A stretch of DNA of 41,464 nucleotides from positions 1 to 41,464 of the forward strand of contig JAFRXC010000056.1 of NCBI GenBank assembly GCA_017437825.1. The letters are read 5' to 3'. Source of the DNA: Bacteroidales bacterium (GTDB lineage: Bacteria > Bacteroidota > Bacteroidia > Bacteroidales > UBA932). Every line of letters starts with the position of its first letter. The stretch's first letter is position 1. Below the pieces are notes generated by a model that did no database searches, was not told the origin of the DNA, and saw only the letters and a list, made by a program, of their open reading frames with translations. A program made the translations under genes and the position numbers. This document shows positions 8,496 to 17,334 of this stretch, piece by piece.

Positions 8496-8945
8496 TTAAC
8501 CGAGAAGTTCCTTGACTACGGTGGATATGGTACGTCCGTCTGACAGACCCGCCAGGGCTTTGTTAGCCACGCCCATCACCTTTCCCATATCTTTTATGGA
8601 AGTGGCGCCCACCTGAGCTATTATCTCCTGCACTTTGGCTTTTACCTCTTCTGCAGAAAGCTGTTTGGGAAGGTACTTTTCCAGAACCGCAGCCTCTGCC
8701 AGTTCATTGTCTGCCAGTTCCTGGCGGCCTGCAGCGGTGTACTGCTCGGCTGCTTCCTTGCGCTGTTTCACCAGTTTGCGAATCATGTTGAGGATGTCTC
8801 CGTCAGTAACTTCCTTGGATCCTCCCTCACTGGTCTTGAAAAGGAGTATCTGGCCTTTGATGGCGCGTGTGGCATTCATGGCCACGGTGTCCTTGGCCTT
8901 CATAGCCTGCTTTATGTCTTCCTGGACTTGCTGTTCGAGTGTCAT
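8496..8945 (-). CDS. YqeY/GatB-like domain protein
   Basis: A 149-residue cytoplasmic protein, MTLEQQVQEDIKQAMK at the start, with AKDTVAMNATRAIK, RKLVKQRKEAAEQY, KYLPKQLSAEEV and a C-terminal GKVMGVANKALAG segment. This is the whole length of the YqeY family, which resembles the tail domain of GatB (Asp/Glu-tRNA amidotransferase subunit B). Role is not established; tRNA-dependent amidation or binding of tRNA is suggested by the homology. The ATG at 8945 is chosen because the family starts there and the -7 box at 8970-8977 lies just upstream, which excludes the longer in-frame extension. Likely first gene of a two-gene unit with the Rid-like gene. Confidence 0.92.
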   Translation of the reverse strand: MTLEQQVQEDIKQAMKAKDTVAMNATRAIKGQILLFKTSEGGSKEVTDGDILNMIRKLVKQRKEAAEQYTAAGRQELADNELAEAAVLEKYLPKQLSAEEVKAKVQEIIAQVGATSIKDMGKVMGVANKALAGLSDGRTISTVVKELLG

Positions 8946-8969
8946 ATGGTTTGTGTTTTTCGTATAATA

Positions 8970-8977
8970 CAAATATA
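8970..8977 (-). promoter_or_regulatory. -7 promoter element of the YqeY gene
   Basis: TATATTTG on the minus strand, a perfect TAnnTTTG, ends 24 nt before the ATG at 8945. No clear TTTG is seen 19-21 bp further upstream. The box supports the shorter YqeY start. Confidence 0.55.
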
Positions 8978-9029
8978 ACCATAATCTGTTTTTTTTCACT
9001 AAATTTACTGAACGAAGGGTAAACAAAAA

Positions 9030-9707
9030 ATGTCAGAATCCGTTCTAAAATATGATCTTGGAGCCGGTGCGGAGGCCTTCACTACTTACAGGGATTCCCA
9101 ACTGCCTTATCCTGTAATCCAGGGTCATCAGGTACACGAGTGCAAGGTGGCGGTCATAGACCGGCCGGACCTGACACGAGAGGACCTGGAGGGGTACGAT
9201 GCCTTCCTGACAAACCTTCCCGGAGTAGCCATAGGCGTCCGTACGGCAGACTGTGTTCCCGTTCTTCTATACGATCCTATAAGGAGGGTAGTAGCTGCCG
9301 TACACGCCGGATGGAAGGGAACAGTGCTGCGCATATCCCAGAAAGCGCTGGAAGTGATGGCCGTGAAATTCGGAGTCGCCGCAGACAGCATTAAGGCAGT
9401 GATAGGCCCCGCAATAGGTCCTGACAGCTTTCAGGTTGGTCTGGAAGTGGCGGAGAAATTCAAGGAAGCCGGATTTCCTATGGATGACATATGGTCATTC
9501 CGTGGTCTTGGCGACGGCAGTCCTATGTCGGGAGGTCATCACATTGACTTGTTCAAGTCAAACCGCTGGTTGCTGGAGCAGGCGGGAGTCCTGGCAGAAA
9601 ACATTCAAGTGTTTAATATAGATACTTTTACATACCTGTCTTTCTTCTCTGCAAGGCGGGAAGGCTCCCAGTGCGGCAGGAATATAAACGCAATCAAATT
9701 ATTATAG
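9030..9707 (+). CDS. pgeF: PgeF/YfiH-type polyphenol oxidase-fold protein (laccase-domain)
   Basis: A 225-residue cytoplasmic protein of the YfiH/YlmD (DUF152) family, full length. Metal-binding residues expected for the family are visible as His36 in GHQVHE, Cys75 in TADCVP and His92 in AVHAGWKG; the C-terminus has FSARREG and CGRNINAI. In Escherichia coli the family member acts as a peptidoglycan editing factor, and human and bacterial relatives act as purine nucleoside phosphorylase/adenosine deaminase-like enzymes. It is transcribed away from the YqeY gene across an 84-bp gap. The start ATG at 9030 gives the normal family N-terminus. Confidence 0.9.
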   Translation: MSESVLKYDLGAGAEAFTTYRDSQLPYPVIQGHQVHECKVAVIDRPDLTREDLEGYDAFLTNLPGVAIGVRTADCVPVLLYDPIRRVVAAVHAGWKGTVLRISQKALEVMAVKFGVAADSIKAVIGPAIGPDSFQVGLEVAEKFKEAGFPMDDIWSFRGLGDGSPMSGGHHIDLFKSNRWLLEQAGVLAENIQVFNIDTFTYLSFFSARREGSQCGRNINAIKLL

Positions 9708-9771
9708 AATCCTGTTTTGCACGCTTATTGTAGCCTTATTAAAAAGAAACTATTATTATTGTTAAACTAAT

Positions 9772-10287
9772 ATGAAAAGGTTTTTCAGTACAATTCTGAT
9801 CGCAGTATTTGCTGCATTCGCATTCAATTCCTGCGAATCATTGGATCCTGAGAAAGATTTCTCAGGCACCATCTATGGCTTCTGGGTAGTTGATAAGTTG
9901 GAGGTAGATGCTTCTGTAACCATAGCCGGAACAACTCATCAGAACACTTCCACCATTGATTTCAGCAAAGACTATTGCCGTCTGAATCTTGATCCGTCTC
10001 ACATCGCTACTCTTTGGTATAATCTGGAATTCCCGGATACAGAGGCTTTTTCATATGATGAATCAACCAAGAGAATTGAATTCAAGAAAGGACTCGATAA
10101 GGGCGACGACGGAAAGGCAATCGTACTCCTTGGTATATATGATGTAGAACTGAAAGGAGACCAGATGATCTTCCGTCAGCCGGAGTCATCTATCACCATC
10201 GGTAATTCGGGCGCTTCAAATCGTAATACTTACTATTTCCATCGCGCTCCTAAGAGCGAGAAGCCGAAAGAAACTGCACAGGAGTAA
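9772..10287 (+). CDS. Lipocalin-like lipoprotein
   Basis: A 171-residue exported protein. Residues 1-20 are a hydrophobic signal ending FNSC (Cys21), a plausible though not ideal lipobox. The mature part starts with an IYGFWVVDKLEVD segment, typical of the G-x-W motif that opens lipocalin-like domains in Bacteroidetes, followed by alternating beta-strand sequence (DYCRLNLD, KRIEFKKGL, LLGIYDVELKGDQMIF) and a basic/acidic tail. No catalytic residues are apparent. Function unknown; probably a surface or periplasmic small-molecule binding or stress protein. The gene follows PgeF by 64 bp, and its stop is 3 bp from the stop of the converging lipoprotein gene. Confidence 0.75.
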   Translation: MKRFFSTILIAVFAAFAFNSCESLDPEKDFSGTIYGFWVVDKLEVDASVTIAGTTHQNTSTIDFSKDYCRLNLDPSHIATLWYNLEFPDTEAFSYDESTKRIEFKKGLDKGDDGKAIVLLGIYDVELKGDQMIFRQPESSITIGNSGASNRNTYYFHRAPKSEKPKETAQE

Positions 10288-10290
10288 CCT

Positions 10291-11040
10291 TTAATCCTGC
10301 CTGACAACGCGTACAGGCAGATTGGCTTCGTGCAGATCAGAGCGGTTGACTATTATCAGGAGGATGGGTTGCATTGAGAAGGTCGTCTTCTCGCCCAAGT
10401 CCTCAAGGTAAGTGAAAGTCAATTCGCTCTTTTCTTGTATCAGGGACTGAGGGTATAGTTCCGTCACTATATCGGTAACAGGACGAACTACAGTAATGAC
10501 GAACTGATTGTCAAAGTCTATGGGAGTAGGCTGCCCGTTGGTTCCCATCACTGCGGCCATTCCGAAGTATTTGAGCAGTTCTTCCTGTGATGTAATCTTA
10601 GAAGGAATGCTGTCATCCACGACGTCGTTGCGCTTGAAATAATTGCATGCAACCTGATATGGCACGCTGGCGGGTTTGTAATCAGTAATCTTTCCCTTTT
10701 CCATTTTTACGCAGGTTACGGCGGGGATGCCCAGGTCACTGTAAGAGACTCTGTACCACCCATCTCCCATAGGTTCTATGCTCTCCAGTTCTGAGTCCCT
10801 GGAGGGGCCGTCCTGGAACTCCGTACGGAACTTCCAGAAAGAATAAGTGTCCGCATAATCCGCCTCCCATATTGACGAGAGGATATCTTCAGAAAGGCTC
10901 TGTTTGAGCAGGTTATCCGACATTTCAGCCTGCCCGAGTACGCCCTTGTAAAAATCTTCCAGAATCTGAATGTCAGATTGTTGTCCGCTGCAAGCAGCCA
11001 GGAGTGCGGCTGCAGCGAGTATCATAGTTATTCTTTTCAT
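10291..11040 (-). CDS. Small exported lipoprotein closing the imelysin/di-haem operon
   Basis: A 249-residue lipoprotein: MKRITMILAAAALLAAC with Cys17 as lipid site. The mature domain has an EDFYKGVLG opening, SFWKFRTEFQDGP, and DGWYRVSYSDLG followed by a beta-rich segment, resembling the DUF3828-like folds of Bacteroidetes but not recognised with confidence. The second half (FDNQFVITVVRPVTDIVTELYP, broken by short turns) is beta-rich. Start chosen at the ATG giving a clean lipoprotein signal, 34 bp after the ResB-CcsA stop, so probably part of the same transcript. No haem motif or metal-binding cluster is visible. Confidence 0.7.
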   Translation of the reverse strand: MKRITMILAAAALLAACSGQQSDIQILEDFYKGVLGQAEMSDNLLKQSLSEDILSSIWEADYADTYSFWKFRTEFQDGPSRDSELESIEPMGDGWYRVSYSDLGIPAVTCVKMEKGKITDYKPASVPYQVACNYFKRNDVVDDSIPSKITSQEELLKYFGMAAVMGTNGQPTPIDFDNQFVITVVRPVTDIVTELYPQSLIQEKSELTFTYLEDLGEKTTFSMQPILLIIVNRSDLHEANLPVRVVRQD

Positions 11041-11074
11041 TTGGTAAAGGTTTACCCCCAAAGATACCAATAAT

Positions 11075-12967
11075 CTAAGAATAAGAGTGCATTCCTCCAA
11101 GGACCAGATTGACCCCGAAGTATGTTATGAGGACACACAGGAAGGCAAGTATTGCGTAAATGTGGAAGAACCGGGGATTGCGGAAAGCCTTGACTGACTG
11201 CCCGTGCAAAGGAATCAGGTATACCAGAAGGGTGATCAAGGCCCAGGTTTCCTTGGGATCCCACGCCCAATAACTGCCCCAGGAAATGTTTGCCCATACC
11301 GCGCCGATGAAGGTTCCGAATGCGATGGTGAACACAGCAGGATATAATATTACAAGACTTAAGTCCCGCAGGCTCTCGGAAGCCTCTTTCTTAGGCAGGC
11401 AAAGACCCATTATGCCATTCAGGGTGATCAGCCCGAAGAGGGTATAGGACATCATCATGGAAATGACGTGGATGGACATAAGAGGGGACTGAAGCACGGG
11501 CATCAGATGGGTTATCGCCGGGTTGGCTCCTGAGCGGGAGGCCATCAGCATAGTGAATCCTGCCAGCAGAAAGCCTAGAGGGAATATCATATGGAAGCGC
11601 TTTCCAAGCAGGACCATAGCCAGGGAGGACAGCAATGCCATAAGCATCATTACGCAGTAGGTGCCGGCGAACGGCGCGTGTCCTGACACATACCAACGCA
11701 GTCCCAGAACCAGAGTCAGGTAAAAGAGTAAAAGCCCGGCCAATACTCTGAATACAAGTATGTTGCGCTCTGAGAACCGCTTATCTCTGGAAAGCAGTAT
11801 CCCCATCAGCACAAACAGTACAAGTCCCAGTGCCAGCGAGGCCATGAACGGCATCTTGGGCACTGCTATATGGTTGTACAGCTTCTCTGCTTTTGTCTTG
11901 GCAGCAGAAGGGATGAATCCGGCAGCGGTCTTGACCTGGTATTCGCGAATCTTTCCCAGAAGAAGAACCACATTCTCCCATTCACCCTCCTGGACATACT
12001 CCATTACCAGGTTTAATGAATTGCGGATGAACTCACTGTGGCCAGGGTCGGCTTCAGCTTCCTGCGGCCGGGTGTCGGTGGCTGAATACCATTTGACAGT
12101 TCCGTCCTGCAGCTGCACAGGGAACAGTTTTAGGGAGTTGAATTCATCTGTAAATCCATCCAGAGGGCAGACCCTGTCATTGGAATAGACATACAGGTTG
12201 GAGATTGCCTTGCTGACTTCTTTGGGAAGCCTGTCAGCAGCCAGCGCTTCAGGGCTGAGGACGAGGAACAAAGCAATGGCGGCAGCTGCCTTTGAAAGCC
12301 GTCCGAGGGCTTTTCTGAACTCGCTTTCTTTTTGGAAGAAGAATCCCAGCATACCCAGGAGCAACAGGATATATCCCAGGTATGTAACGCCTACGCCCCA
12401 AGGGTCACGGACGACCATCAGTATAGAGGAATCCCCATCATAGTCTGCCTGATAGAACCGGTGGCCGCCTATCTTGCCTATGTTGTTCATGGAGATTACC
12501 AGTTCGTAAGAATCAGTTCCTGAACCTACGTTGATGGTGCTCTTGAAATCGGAAGGGGCCATCGAGCCCGGGTAACGTACTATTTCAAATTCCTGCAGGG
12601 TCATAGGGGAGGGCAGTTCCCTGACGGAACCGTCCTCCAGGACCCATTGAGTGGTGACTACGCCTGGATCAAGGCGTACCTGGCCGTCCTTTCCCCATAT
12701 GTGGGTGATAAGGGCGCCCAGCAGTATTACTGCGAAAGATATGTGAAGTATAAGGGTGAAAAACCTTTTCCTGACACCTTCAGAGATCAAGTACCACAGG
12801 CTGCTTGCTGCTGCGACTGCCCATAAAACCATAAAGACAGGATTATGGTAAATTGCCTTGAGAGCGGCGGGGGAGCCTTGGCCTTTCTCGATGAAAGTGG
12901 CTGCCATCATCATCACGATGACTGCAGCCAAAGAACCGAATCCGGTTATCTTCAATATCTTACGCAT
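11075..12967 (-). CDS. ResB-CcsA fusion, cytochrome c maturation (system II haem lyase)
   Basis: A 630-residue inner-membrane protein joining the two parts of the system II cytochrome c synthetase. Residues 1-215 are ResB-like: two early helices, a third at about 70-90, a periplasmic beta-rich domain, and a helix at 194-211. A second periplasmic stretch spans about 240-370. Residues about 373-630 are CcsA: six helices, the haem-handling motif WGSYWAWD (563-570), His500 in MSIHVISM, His605, and the terminal GVN/GGMHSY region with His627. It should export haem and ligate it to CxxCH cysteines. It lies 9 bp downstream of a gene for a protein with two CxxCH motifs, its evident client. Length fits fused CcsBA of Bacteroidetes and epsilonproteobacteria. 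Confidence 0.9.
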   Translation of the reverse strand: MRKILKITGFGSLAAVIVMMMAATFIEKGQGSPAALKAIYHNPVFMVLWAVAAASSLWYLISEGVRKRFFTLILHISFAVILLGALITHIWGKDGQVRLDPGVVTTQWVLEDGSVRELPSPMTLQEFEIVRYPGSMAPSDFKSTINVGSGTDSYELVISMNNIGKIGGHRFYQADYDGDSSILMVVRDPWGVGVTYLGYILLLLGMLGFFFQKESEFRKALGRLSKAAAAIALFLVLSPEALAADRLPKEVSKAISNLYVYSNDRVCPLDGFTDEFNSLKLFPVQLQDGTVKWYSATDTRPQEAEADPGHSEFIRNSLNLVMEYVQEGEWENVVLLLGKIREYQVKTAAGFIPSAAKTKAEKLYNHIAVPKMPFMASLALGLVLFVLMGILLSRDKRFSERNILVFRVLAGLLLFYLTLVLGLRWYVSGHAPFAGTYCVMMLMALLSSLAMVLLGKRFHMIFPLGFLLAGFTMLMASRSGANPAITHLMPVLQSPLMSIHVISMMMSYTLFGLITLNGIMGLCLPKKEASESLRDLSLVILYPAVFTIAFGTFIGAVWANISWGSYWAWDPKETWALITLLVYLIPLHGQSVKAFRNPRFFHIYAILAFLCVLITYFGVNLVLGGMHSYS

Positions 12968-12976
12968 ATGACAAAT

Positions 12977-14779
12977 TTAAATGGAGTCGATGAATTTTAC
13001 AACTGCGTCACGTTCTTCCTTTGAAAGATTATAGAATTTCTCGGCAGAGTCGTATGCATCGCTCTTCTTGCTGTAGGCGTGCCACATAATCGCCTCCAGG
13101 GTGTTCCTTGCGCGGCAGTCGTGCAGGCGGTCACCCCTTCCAGTATTTGTCGTGGACAGGCCACGACCCCAGAGTGGCGTAGTGCGGCACCAGGTGCCGT
13201 GTATGTCGTTCGCCATCCACAGGCGGTGCTGGATCAAGTCGGTATAAGGCCATATGGTCTGGTTGGCGTAACGTGGGAGAGGCTTGGTGCCGTTCATTGC
13301 AGGAGACCAGTAATTGTCGTCACCCGTGGTCCAGGACGGCCTGTGACAGGTGGCGCAGCCAAGTTTGGTGAACACTTCCTTGCCTTTTTGGACATCGGGA
13401 TCGTTCAAATTCCTTGCGCGGGGTATTGCAAGGCCGCGGTGCCATACCATAAAATCGTAAAATTCGTCGGCTGTCATTTCCGGCTCAAAATTGTGGTAGG
13501 CGTTGTCAAACTGGTTTGTGGAAGGGCTGAGAAGTGCCAGAACGGCCTCAGATATCTCTTCGTCAGTTACCTGTCCGTTTCCGTCAACGTCAACAAAATA
13601 GGGAGAAGACGCTCCCTGGGTGCGTATTTCGTCAATTACATCTGCATTCTTGGACATTGCCCTGGCCCACGCAACCGTAGTGTAGAGGAAAGGCCTGTCA
13701 GGACGTGAGACGTTGGTGATGTTCCAGATGGCATTGGCGCCGGCACCGTCCTGAAGCGTGCCGCGGGTCATCGCGTAGGTGAACTTCTTCAACAGTTTCC
13801 CACCCATATAGGCGTCGCGCTTGTAATACGTTCCGTTGGCGTCGTATCCGTCTCCGCAGTTGATGTCTTCCTGGCCGTAGACAGGGACGTTGGCCTGCCA
13901 GTTATGGTAGTAAGCGCTGGCTGCAAAGTCGTTGGCGCTCTTGTCCCAGAATGCAGGATTAAGCTCTACGTAAGGAGCCTCTGCCTGGTATTGTTTCTTG
14001 ATTTCTTCCTGGGGGATGGCGTCCAGGATTCCGCTTCCGGGTATTCCGATGGTACTCTCCAGGCGGAATCCTACGTTGTTGCCTCTTTCCCTTGCTGTCT
14101 GATAGGGAGTCGGCTCCGTGTTGAAAGCATCCTCGGGAATGAAGAGCTCAGGATAGATGAGTTCGTAAATCTCTCCGTCTGCGAATTTCATAGGGAGGCC
14201 GCTCTCCATAGATGAGACGCGTATCCAGTTGATTTGGATTTTGTCCTCGTCGATAGGGGGTAGGAAAGGACTTTCAGACATTGTCTGCGGCATTCCTGTA
14301 ACCTCTGATACATAAGGTCCGTCATTAGGATTCTCTGCATTCTGATGATATATCACAAGCAAGTATCCGTTACCGAAAGCAGATGAACCGTTAGCGCGGT
14401 AGGAACTCTGCCACTGACCGTGTCCGTAGCCGGGATGGCAGTCAAGGCAGGACTTGCGTACGGCAGCGGGACCGCGGCCCTTGAACGGAGGGGTATTAAC
14501 TGTTACATTGCGCTCGAAGAAAGCCTCTCCGCGGTTGAAACTTGCATCAAGTCCCATCCTCTCAACTGCCGGAGTAGGATCTTCGTAGGAGCCGGGAGCC
14601 ACATTGTCCGTAGTTCCCAGTTCTCCTCCAGGGTACCATTCTGCCGCTGAGAAATTGCCGACAGCCTGGCCCACATATATGGCATCAGACTCTTTGATGC
14701 CCATTTCTTCCGGAGAGTAATCGCGGTGGCATCCCGTCGCAATAAGTGCAATAAACAACAGAGGAATATATCTTCTCAT
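12977..14779 (-). CDS. Di-haem oxidoreductase (DHOR family) lipoprotein with embedded EF-hand
   Basis: A 600-residue exported c-type cytochrome. The signal is MRRYIPLLFIALIATGC with a lipid site at Cys17. Two haem sites are visible: CLDCH (111-115), with GYGHG after it, and CATCH (475-479). The arrangement, about 360 residues apart in a ~600-residue chain, matches the di-haem oxidoreductase (thiol-oxidoreductase-like, PF06537) family. Residues 397-408 read DVDGNGQVTDEE, a textbook 12-residue EF-hand Ca2+ loop inserted before the second haem domain. An ATG at 14779 is preferred over an in-frame TTG two codons earlier. The gene sits 10 bp after imelysin and 9 bp before the haem ligase. A role in electron transfer to or from bound metal is inferred. 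Confidence 0.9.
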   Translation of the reverse strand: MRRYIPLLFIALIATGCHRDYSPEEMGIKESDAIYVGQAVGNFSAAEWYPGGELGTTDNVAPGSYEDPTPAVERMGLDASFNRGEAFFERNVTVNTPPFKGRGPAAVRKSCLDCHPGYGHGQWQSSYRANGSSAFGNGYLLVIYHQNAENPNDGPYVSEVTGMPQTMSESPFLPPIDEDKIQINWIRVSSMESGLPMKFADGEIYELIYPELFIPEDAFNTEPTPYQTARERGNNVGFRLESTIGIPGSGILDAIPQEEIKKQYQAEAPYVELNPAFWDKSANDFAASAYYHNWQANVPVYGQEDINCGDGYDANGTYYKRDAYMGGKLLKKFTYAMTRGTLQDGAGANAIWNITNVSRPDRPFLYTTVAWARAMSKNADVIDEIRTQGASSPYFVDVDGNGQVTDEEISEAVLALLSPSTNQFDNAYHNFEPEMTADEFYDFMVWHRGLAIPRARNLNDPDVQKGKEVFTKLGCATCHRPSWTTGDDNYWSPAMNGTKPLPRYANQTIWPYTDLIQHRLWMANDIHGTWCRTTPLWGRGLSTTNTGRGDRLHDCRARNTLEAIMWHAYSKKSDAYDSAEKFYNLSKEERDAVVKFIDSI

Positions 14780-14789
14780 ATCCAATATT

Positions 14790-16004
14790 TTATTGTCTTA
14801 CGATCCAGGCGGCTGCCTTGTTAAGTTCGTCGTCAAGTGCGGATACTGCGTCCATTGCGTCCTGAACTGAAGCATCTGCATATATCTTTACGAAAGCGCC
14901 CTTGCCCTGGCAGACTTTGAGTGCGTCAAGGGCTCCCTTCAGTGCAGACTCAATCTTGTTCACGTCGCTGTAACCCAGGTTGCCCAGCAACGACATAATG
15001 GATTTGCTTCCGGCGGTGCCGGCACCTAGTGATCCATACAGGCTGTATTGGATCGACAGGATATTGTCAATGAAATCCTGGAATGATTTCTCGCTGTAAG
15101 GGGACTCAATGTAATTTACGTCCTCTCCGGTGTGGGCGTTGCCCATCTTTACGTCAGCGACCTCTGCGCAGATGTTGGAGCATCCTCCTACAAGAATGGT
15201 GGAGAGGGCTTCCTCCCAGGTTTCGAATGAACTGCCAAGGTCAGCGGCTCCCAGCATGTTAGATCCGTAGATCTTGCCGTTGATCTCTATCTCGGCTTCT
15301 ATGTCATCCATGCGGTCCGTATACTTGGCCTCGGCGTCAGGATTCCAGGCGGCGTACAGACGGTAGCAGTTGTCCCTAAGGTCTCCTGCCACGGCGGTGG
15401 CATAGATGAGTTCCTGCTCACCAGTCACGGTCATACCGGCGAAAGCCTCGTGGTCTTCGTTGGCCTTGAGGGCGGCGGCGGTACGGTTCTTTCCATCGCG
15501 GAAAAGGATGAATTCAATTCCGTGGAAGCCAAGGAGCTCGGCTCCGAGCTTTGCTCCGGCATATGCTATGCCGTCTTCGCCTTCAAGCATCTTCATCTGA
15601 GCGGTGTTGCTCAGTGCAATGGCAAGCGCCTCTGCGTCAAGAGGCCAGGTGTCGATATGAGGGTCGATACCGAAGATGGTTGCAGGACCGTAAAGGAATG
15701 CTTCAGACTGCTCCCAATATACCCTGGCTGCCAGGAATTTGGCGCAGATCGCATTGATATCGTTGTCTGTAAGGGAGTTGACGCCCTTCTTTGAGGCTGC
15801 GGCAAGGAGTTCGTAGAGCCCTTGGGTCTCATCTGCCAGGGCCTTGTAGGTAGAATAGACCACATTAGGGACATACTGCTCTACGGCAGCTTTCATTTGT
15901 TTCTGGTTGTCGGTCAACCCTTCTTTTGCGGGTTCCTTCTGGCATCCTCCAAGGACTACAATTCCCAGGAGGGCAGAAGCAGTAAAGGTTAATATTTTTT
16001 TCAT
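14790..16004 (-). CDS. Imelysin-family (peptidase M75 / iron-regulated A) lipoprotein
   Basis: A 404-residue lipoprotein (lipobox VLGGC, Cys21). It carries the imelysin hallmarks: WEQSEAFLYGP (97-107), IDPHIDTWPLD (113-123) and the GxHxxE motif as GFHGIE (Gly159, His161, Glu164). The family was first called a peptidase, but the conserved His/Glu site is now thought to bind a metal, and members are linked to iron uptake (IrpA, EfeO). The second half is the related helical repeat with SPYSEKSFQDF and SLYGSLG. It is the second gene of the porin operon, 20 bp after the porin. It probably acts at a membrane face in metal capture. Confidence 0.9.
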   Translation of the reverse strand: MKKILTFTASALLGIVVLGGCQKEPAKEGLTDNQKQMKAAVEQYVPNVVYSTYKALADETQGLYELLAAASKKGVNSLTDNDINAICAKFLAARVYWEQSEAFLYGPATIFGIDPHIDTWPLDAEALAIALSNTAQMKMLEGEDGIAYAGAKLGAELLGFHGIEFILFRDGKNRTAAALKANEDHEAFAGMTVTGEQELIYATAVAGDLRDNCYRLYAAWNPDAEAKYTDRMDDIEAEIEINGKIYGSNMLGAADLGSSFETWEEALSTILVGGCSNICAEVADVKMGNAHTGEDVNYIESPYSEKSFQDFIDNILSIQYSLYGSLGAGTAGSKSIMSLLGNLGYSDVNKIESALKGALDALKVCQGKGAFVKIYADASVQDAMDAVSALDDELNKAAAWIVRQ

Positions 16005-16024
16005 TGTTTAAGATTATTTGATGA

Positions 16025-17284
16025 TTATCGTTTGAAAAAAGCCATATAGGCAATGCCTACATTTATAGAAGGCTCGTCGTTATATGGAGTGTTGAGGAAC
16101 CGCCTGGAGTATTCGGCCTTCACTGCTATCTCTGGAATTGGATACCAGTTGATTCCGGCCGCTATCCTGTGACGGTCTGTGAACGTGTAGTCCTGCTGGT
16201 CAGGAGCAGGTATGTATGAGTCATAATATTCGTAACGGGCAAATGCATAGAGTTTCTGCTCCTTTGAGACGCTCTCCGAAAGCCAGGGCATAATGTCATA
16301 TCCGGCTTCCACTCCCGCTGCAACCGCATTCTGGGCAACCGGTATCTTCTTGTAAGGAGCATTGTTGGAAGAGAGGTTCCTCTTGACTTGTGACAGGGTG
16401 GAGGCCTCGCCTACGTAGCCGAAGTCAGCGTTGCCCCTGACGATGAGGCGCCTGCCGTTGTAGGCGAAATCAAGGGCGCCTAGCGCCGTGCGTGCCTTTA
16501 CGCCCGCATAACGGGTGTTATGCATGTCATTGGGGTAGGAATTGTGCATTGCTCTTCCATAAAAACCGCTCAGACCTATCCGGAGGTTCTTTATTGAGTA
16601 ATTGTCAATCCTCAATACATAGCCAAGGTTGTTGGCCACCTTGTATTCGTAAGGGGATTTGGCTCCATAGTGGACAAAGTTGTCCCTGTCGAACATGAAG
16701 CCGTCCAGACCTGCAATGACCTGAGCCTCATATCGCCAGTCTCCGGCCTTTCCCCACAGACTTATTCCCGTGTCGTGCCAGGTTGAAGGCAGTATAGTGT
16801 ACTCACCTTCAGGCCTGTAAACGGTGAAGAAATTGAGGGGCTCGTGAGCATTGTTAAGACCTCCCACCGGAACCACAAAATGGCCCACCCTGAGGTTTAG
16901 GGCGCCTGAGAAAGATTTCTGAAGCCAGAACTGTTCAAGTTCCACTTCACCGCCTTTCTCAATCTCGGTCTCCCATTCTCCGGCCTCGGTAAATTCCTTT
17001 TCTACCGCAGATCCGGTACCGGTGTGCTCAAATTCTATCTCAGTCTGCATTGACCAGCCTTTACCAAAATCATATCCCAGGTAGATGACGGCATGGGGCA
17101 CGTCGAAGCGCCCGTGGGACGGGTCGTCTGCATATTGTGAGGGGGAAGAATACCTGTAAACGTTGTCGCTGTAGAAATTGCGGCTGAAAGCTACTTCGCC
17201 ATATCCGCCTACACTGAGTCTCTGCGCGTGAAGATTCACGGCAAAAAAGGCGAGATAGAGCAATACAATAATAAGTCTTTTCAT
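16025..17284 (-). CDS. Outer-membrane beta-barrel porin
   Basis: A 419-residue protein: signal peptide to about residue 20 (VNLHAQ), then alternating hydrophobic/polar strands with many aromatic residues throughout, for example GGYGEVAFSRNFYSDN, GRFDVPHAVIYLGYDFGKGW, LRVGHFVVPVG and a C-terminal strand INVGIAYMAFFKR. This is the profile of a phosphate-selective-porin-like (OprP/OprO) or general Bacteroidetes porin. It heads the imelysin/di-haem/CcsBA operon and should let small solutes or metal complexes cross the outer membrane. Its last residue is Arg rather than the usual aromatic, with FF three residues before. Family assignment from composition only, so the exact type is uncertain. Confidence 0.82.
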   Translation of the reverse strand: MKRLIIVLLYLAFFAVNLHAQRLSVGGYGEVAFSRNFYSDNVYRYSSPSQYADDPSHGRFDVPHAVIYLGYDFGKGWSMQTEIEFEHTGTGSAVEKEFTEAGEWETEIEKGGEVELEQFWLQKSFSGALNLRVGHFVVPVGGLNNAHEPLNFFTVYRPEGEYTILPSTWHDTGISLWGKAGDWRYEAQVIAGLDGFMFDRDNFVHYGAKSPYEYKVANNLGYVLRIDNYSIKNLRIGLSGFYGRAMHNSYPNDMHNTRYAGVKARTALGALDFAYNGRRLIVRGNADFGYVGEASTLSQVKRNLSSNNAPYKKIPVAQNAVAAGVEAGYDIMPWLSESVSKEQKLYAFARYEYYDSYIPAPDQQDYTFTDRHRIAAGINWYPIPEIAVKAEYSRRFLNTPYNDEPSINVGIAYMAFFKR

Positions 17285-17334
17285 CTATGCCTTCGTTTAA
17301 GCACGCAATTTTCGGCATTAAATCAAGGCAGGAC

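Noticed and set aside
8946-9026. Upstream extension of the YqeY reading frame
   Set aside because: It would place the start upstream of the -7 box and add residues not found in the family.
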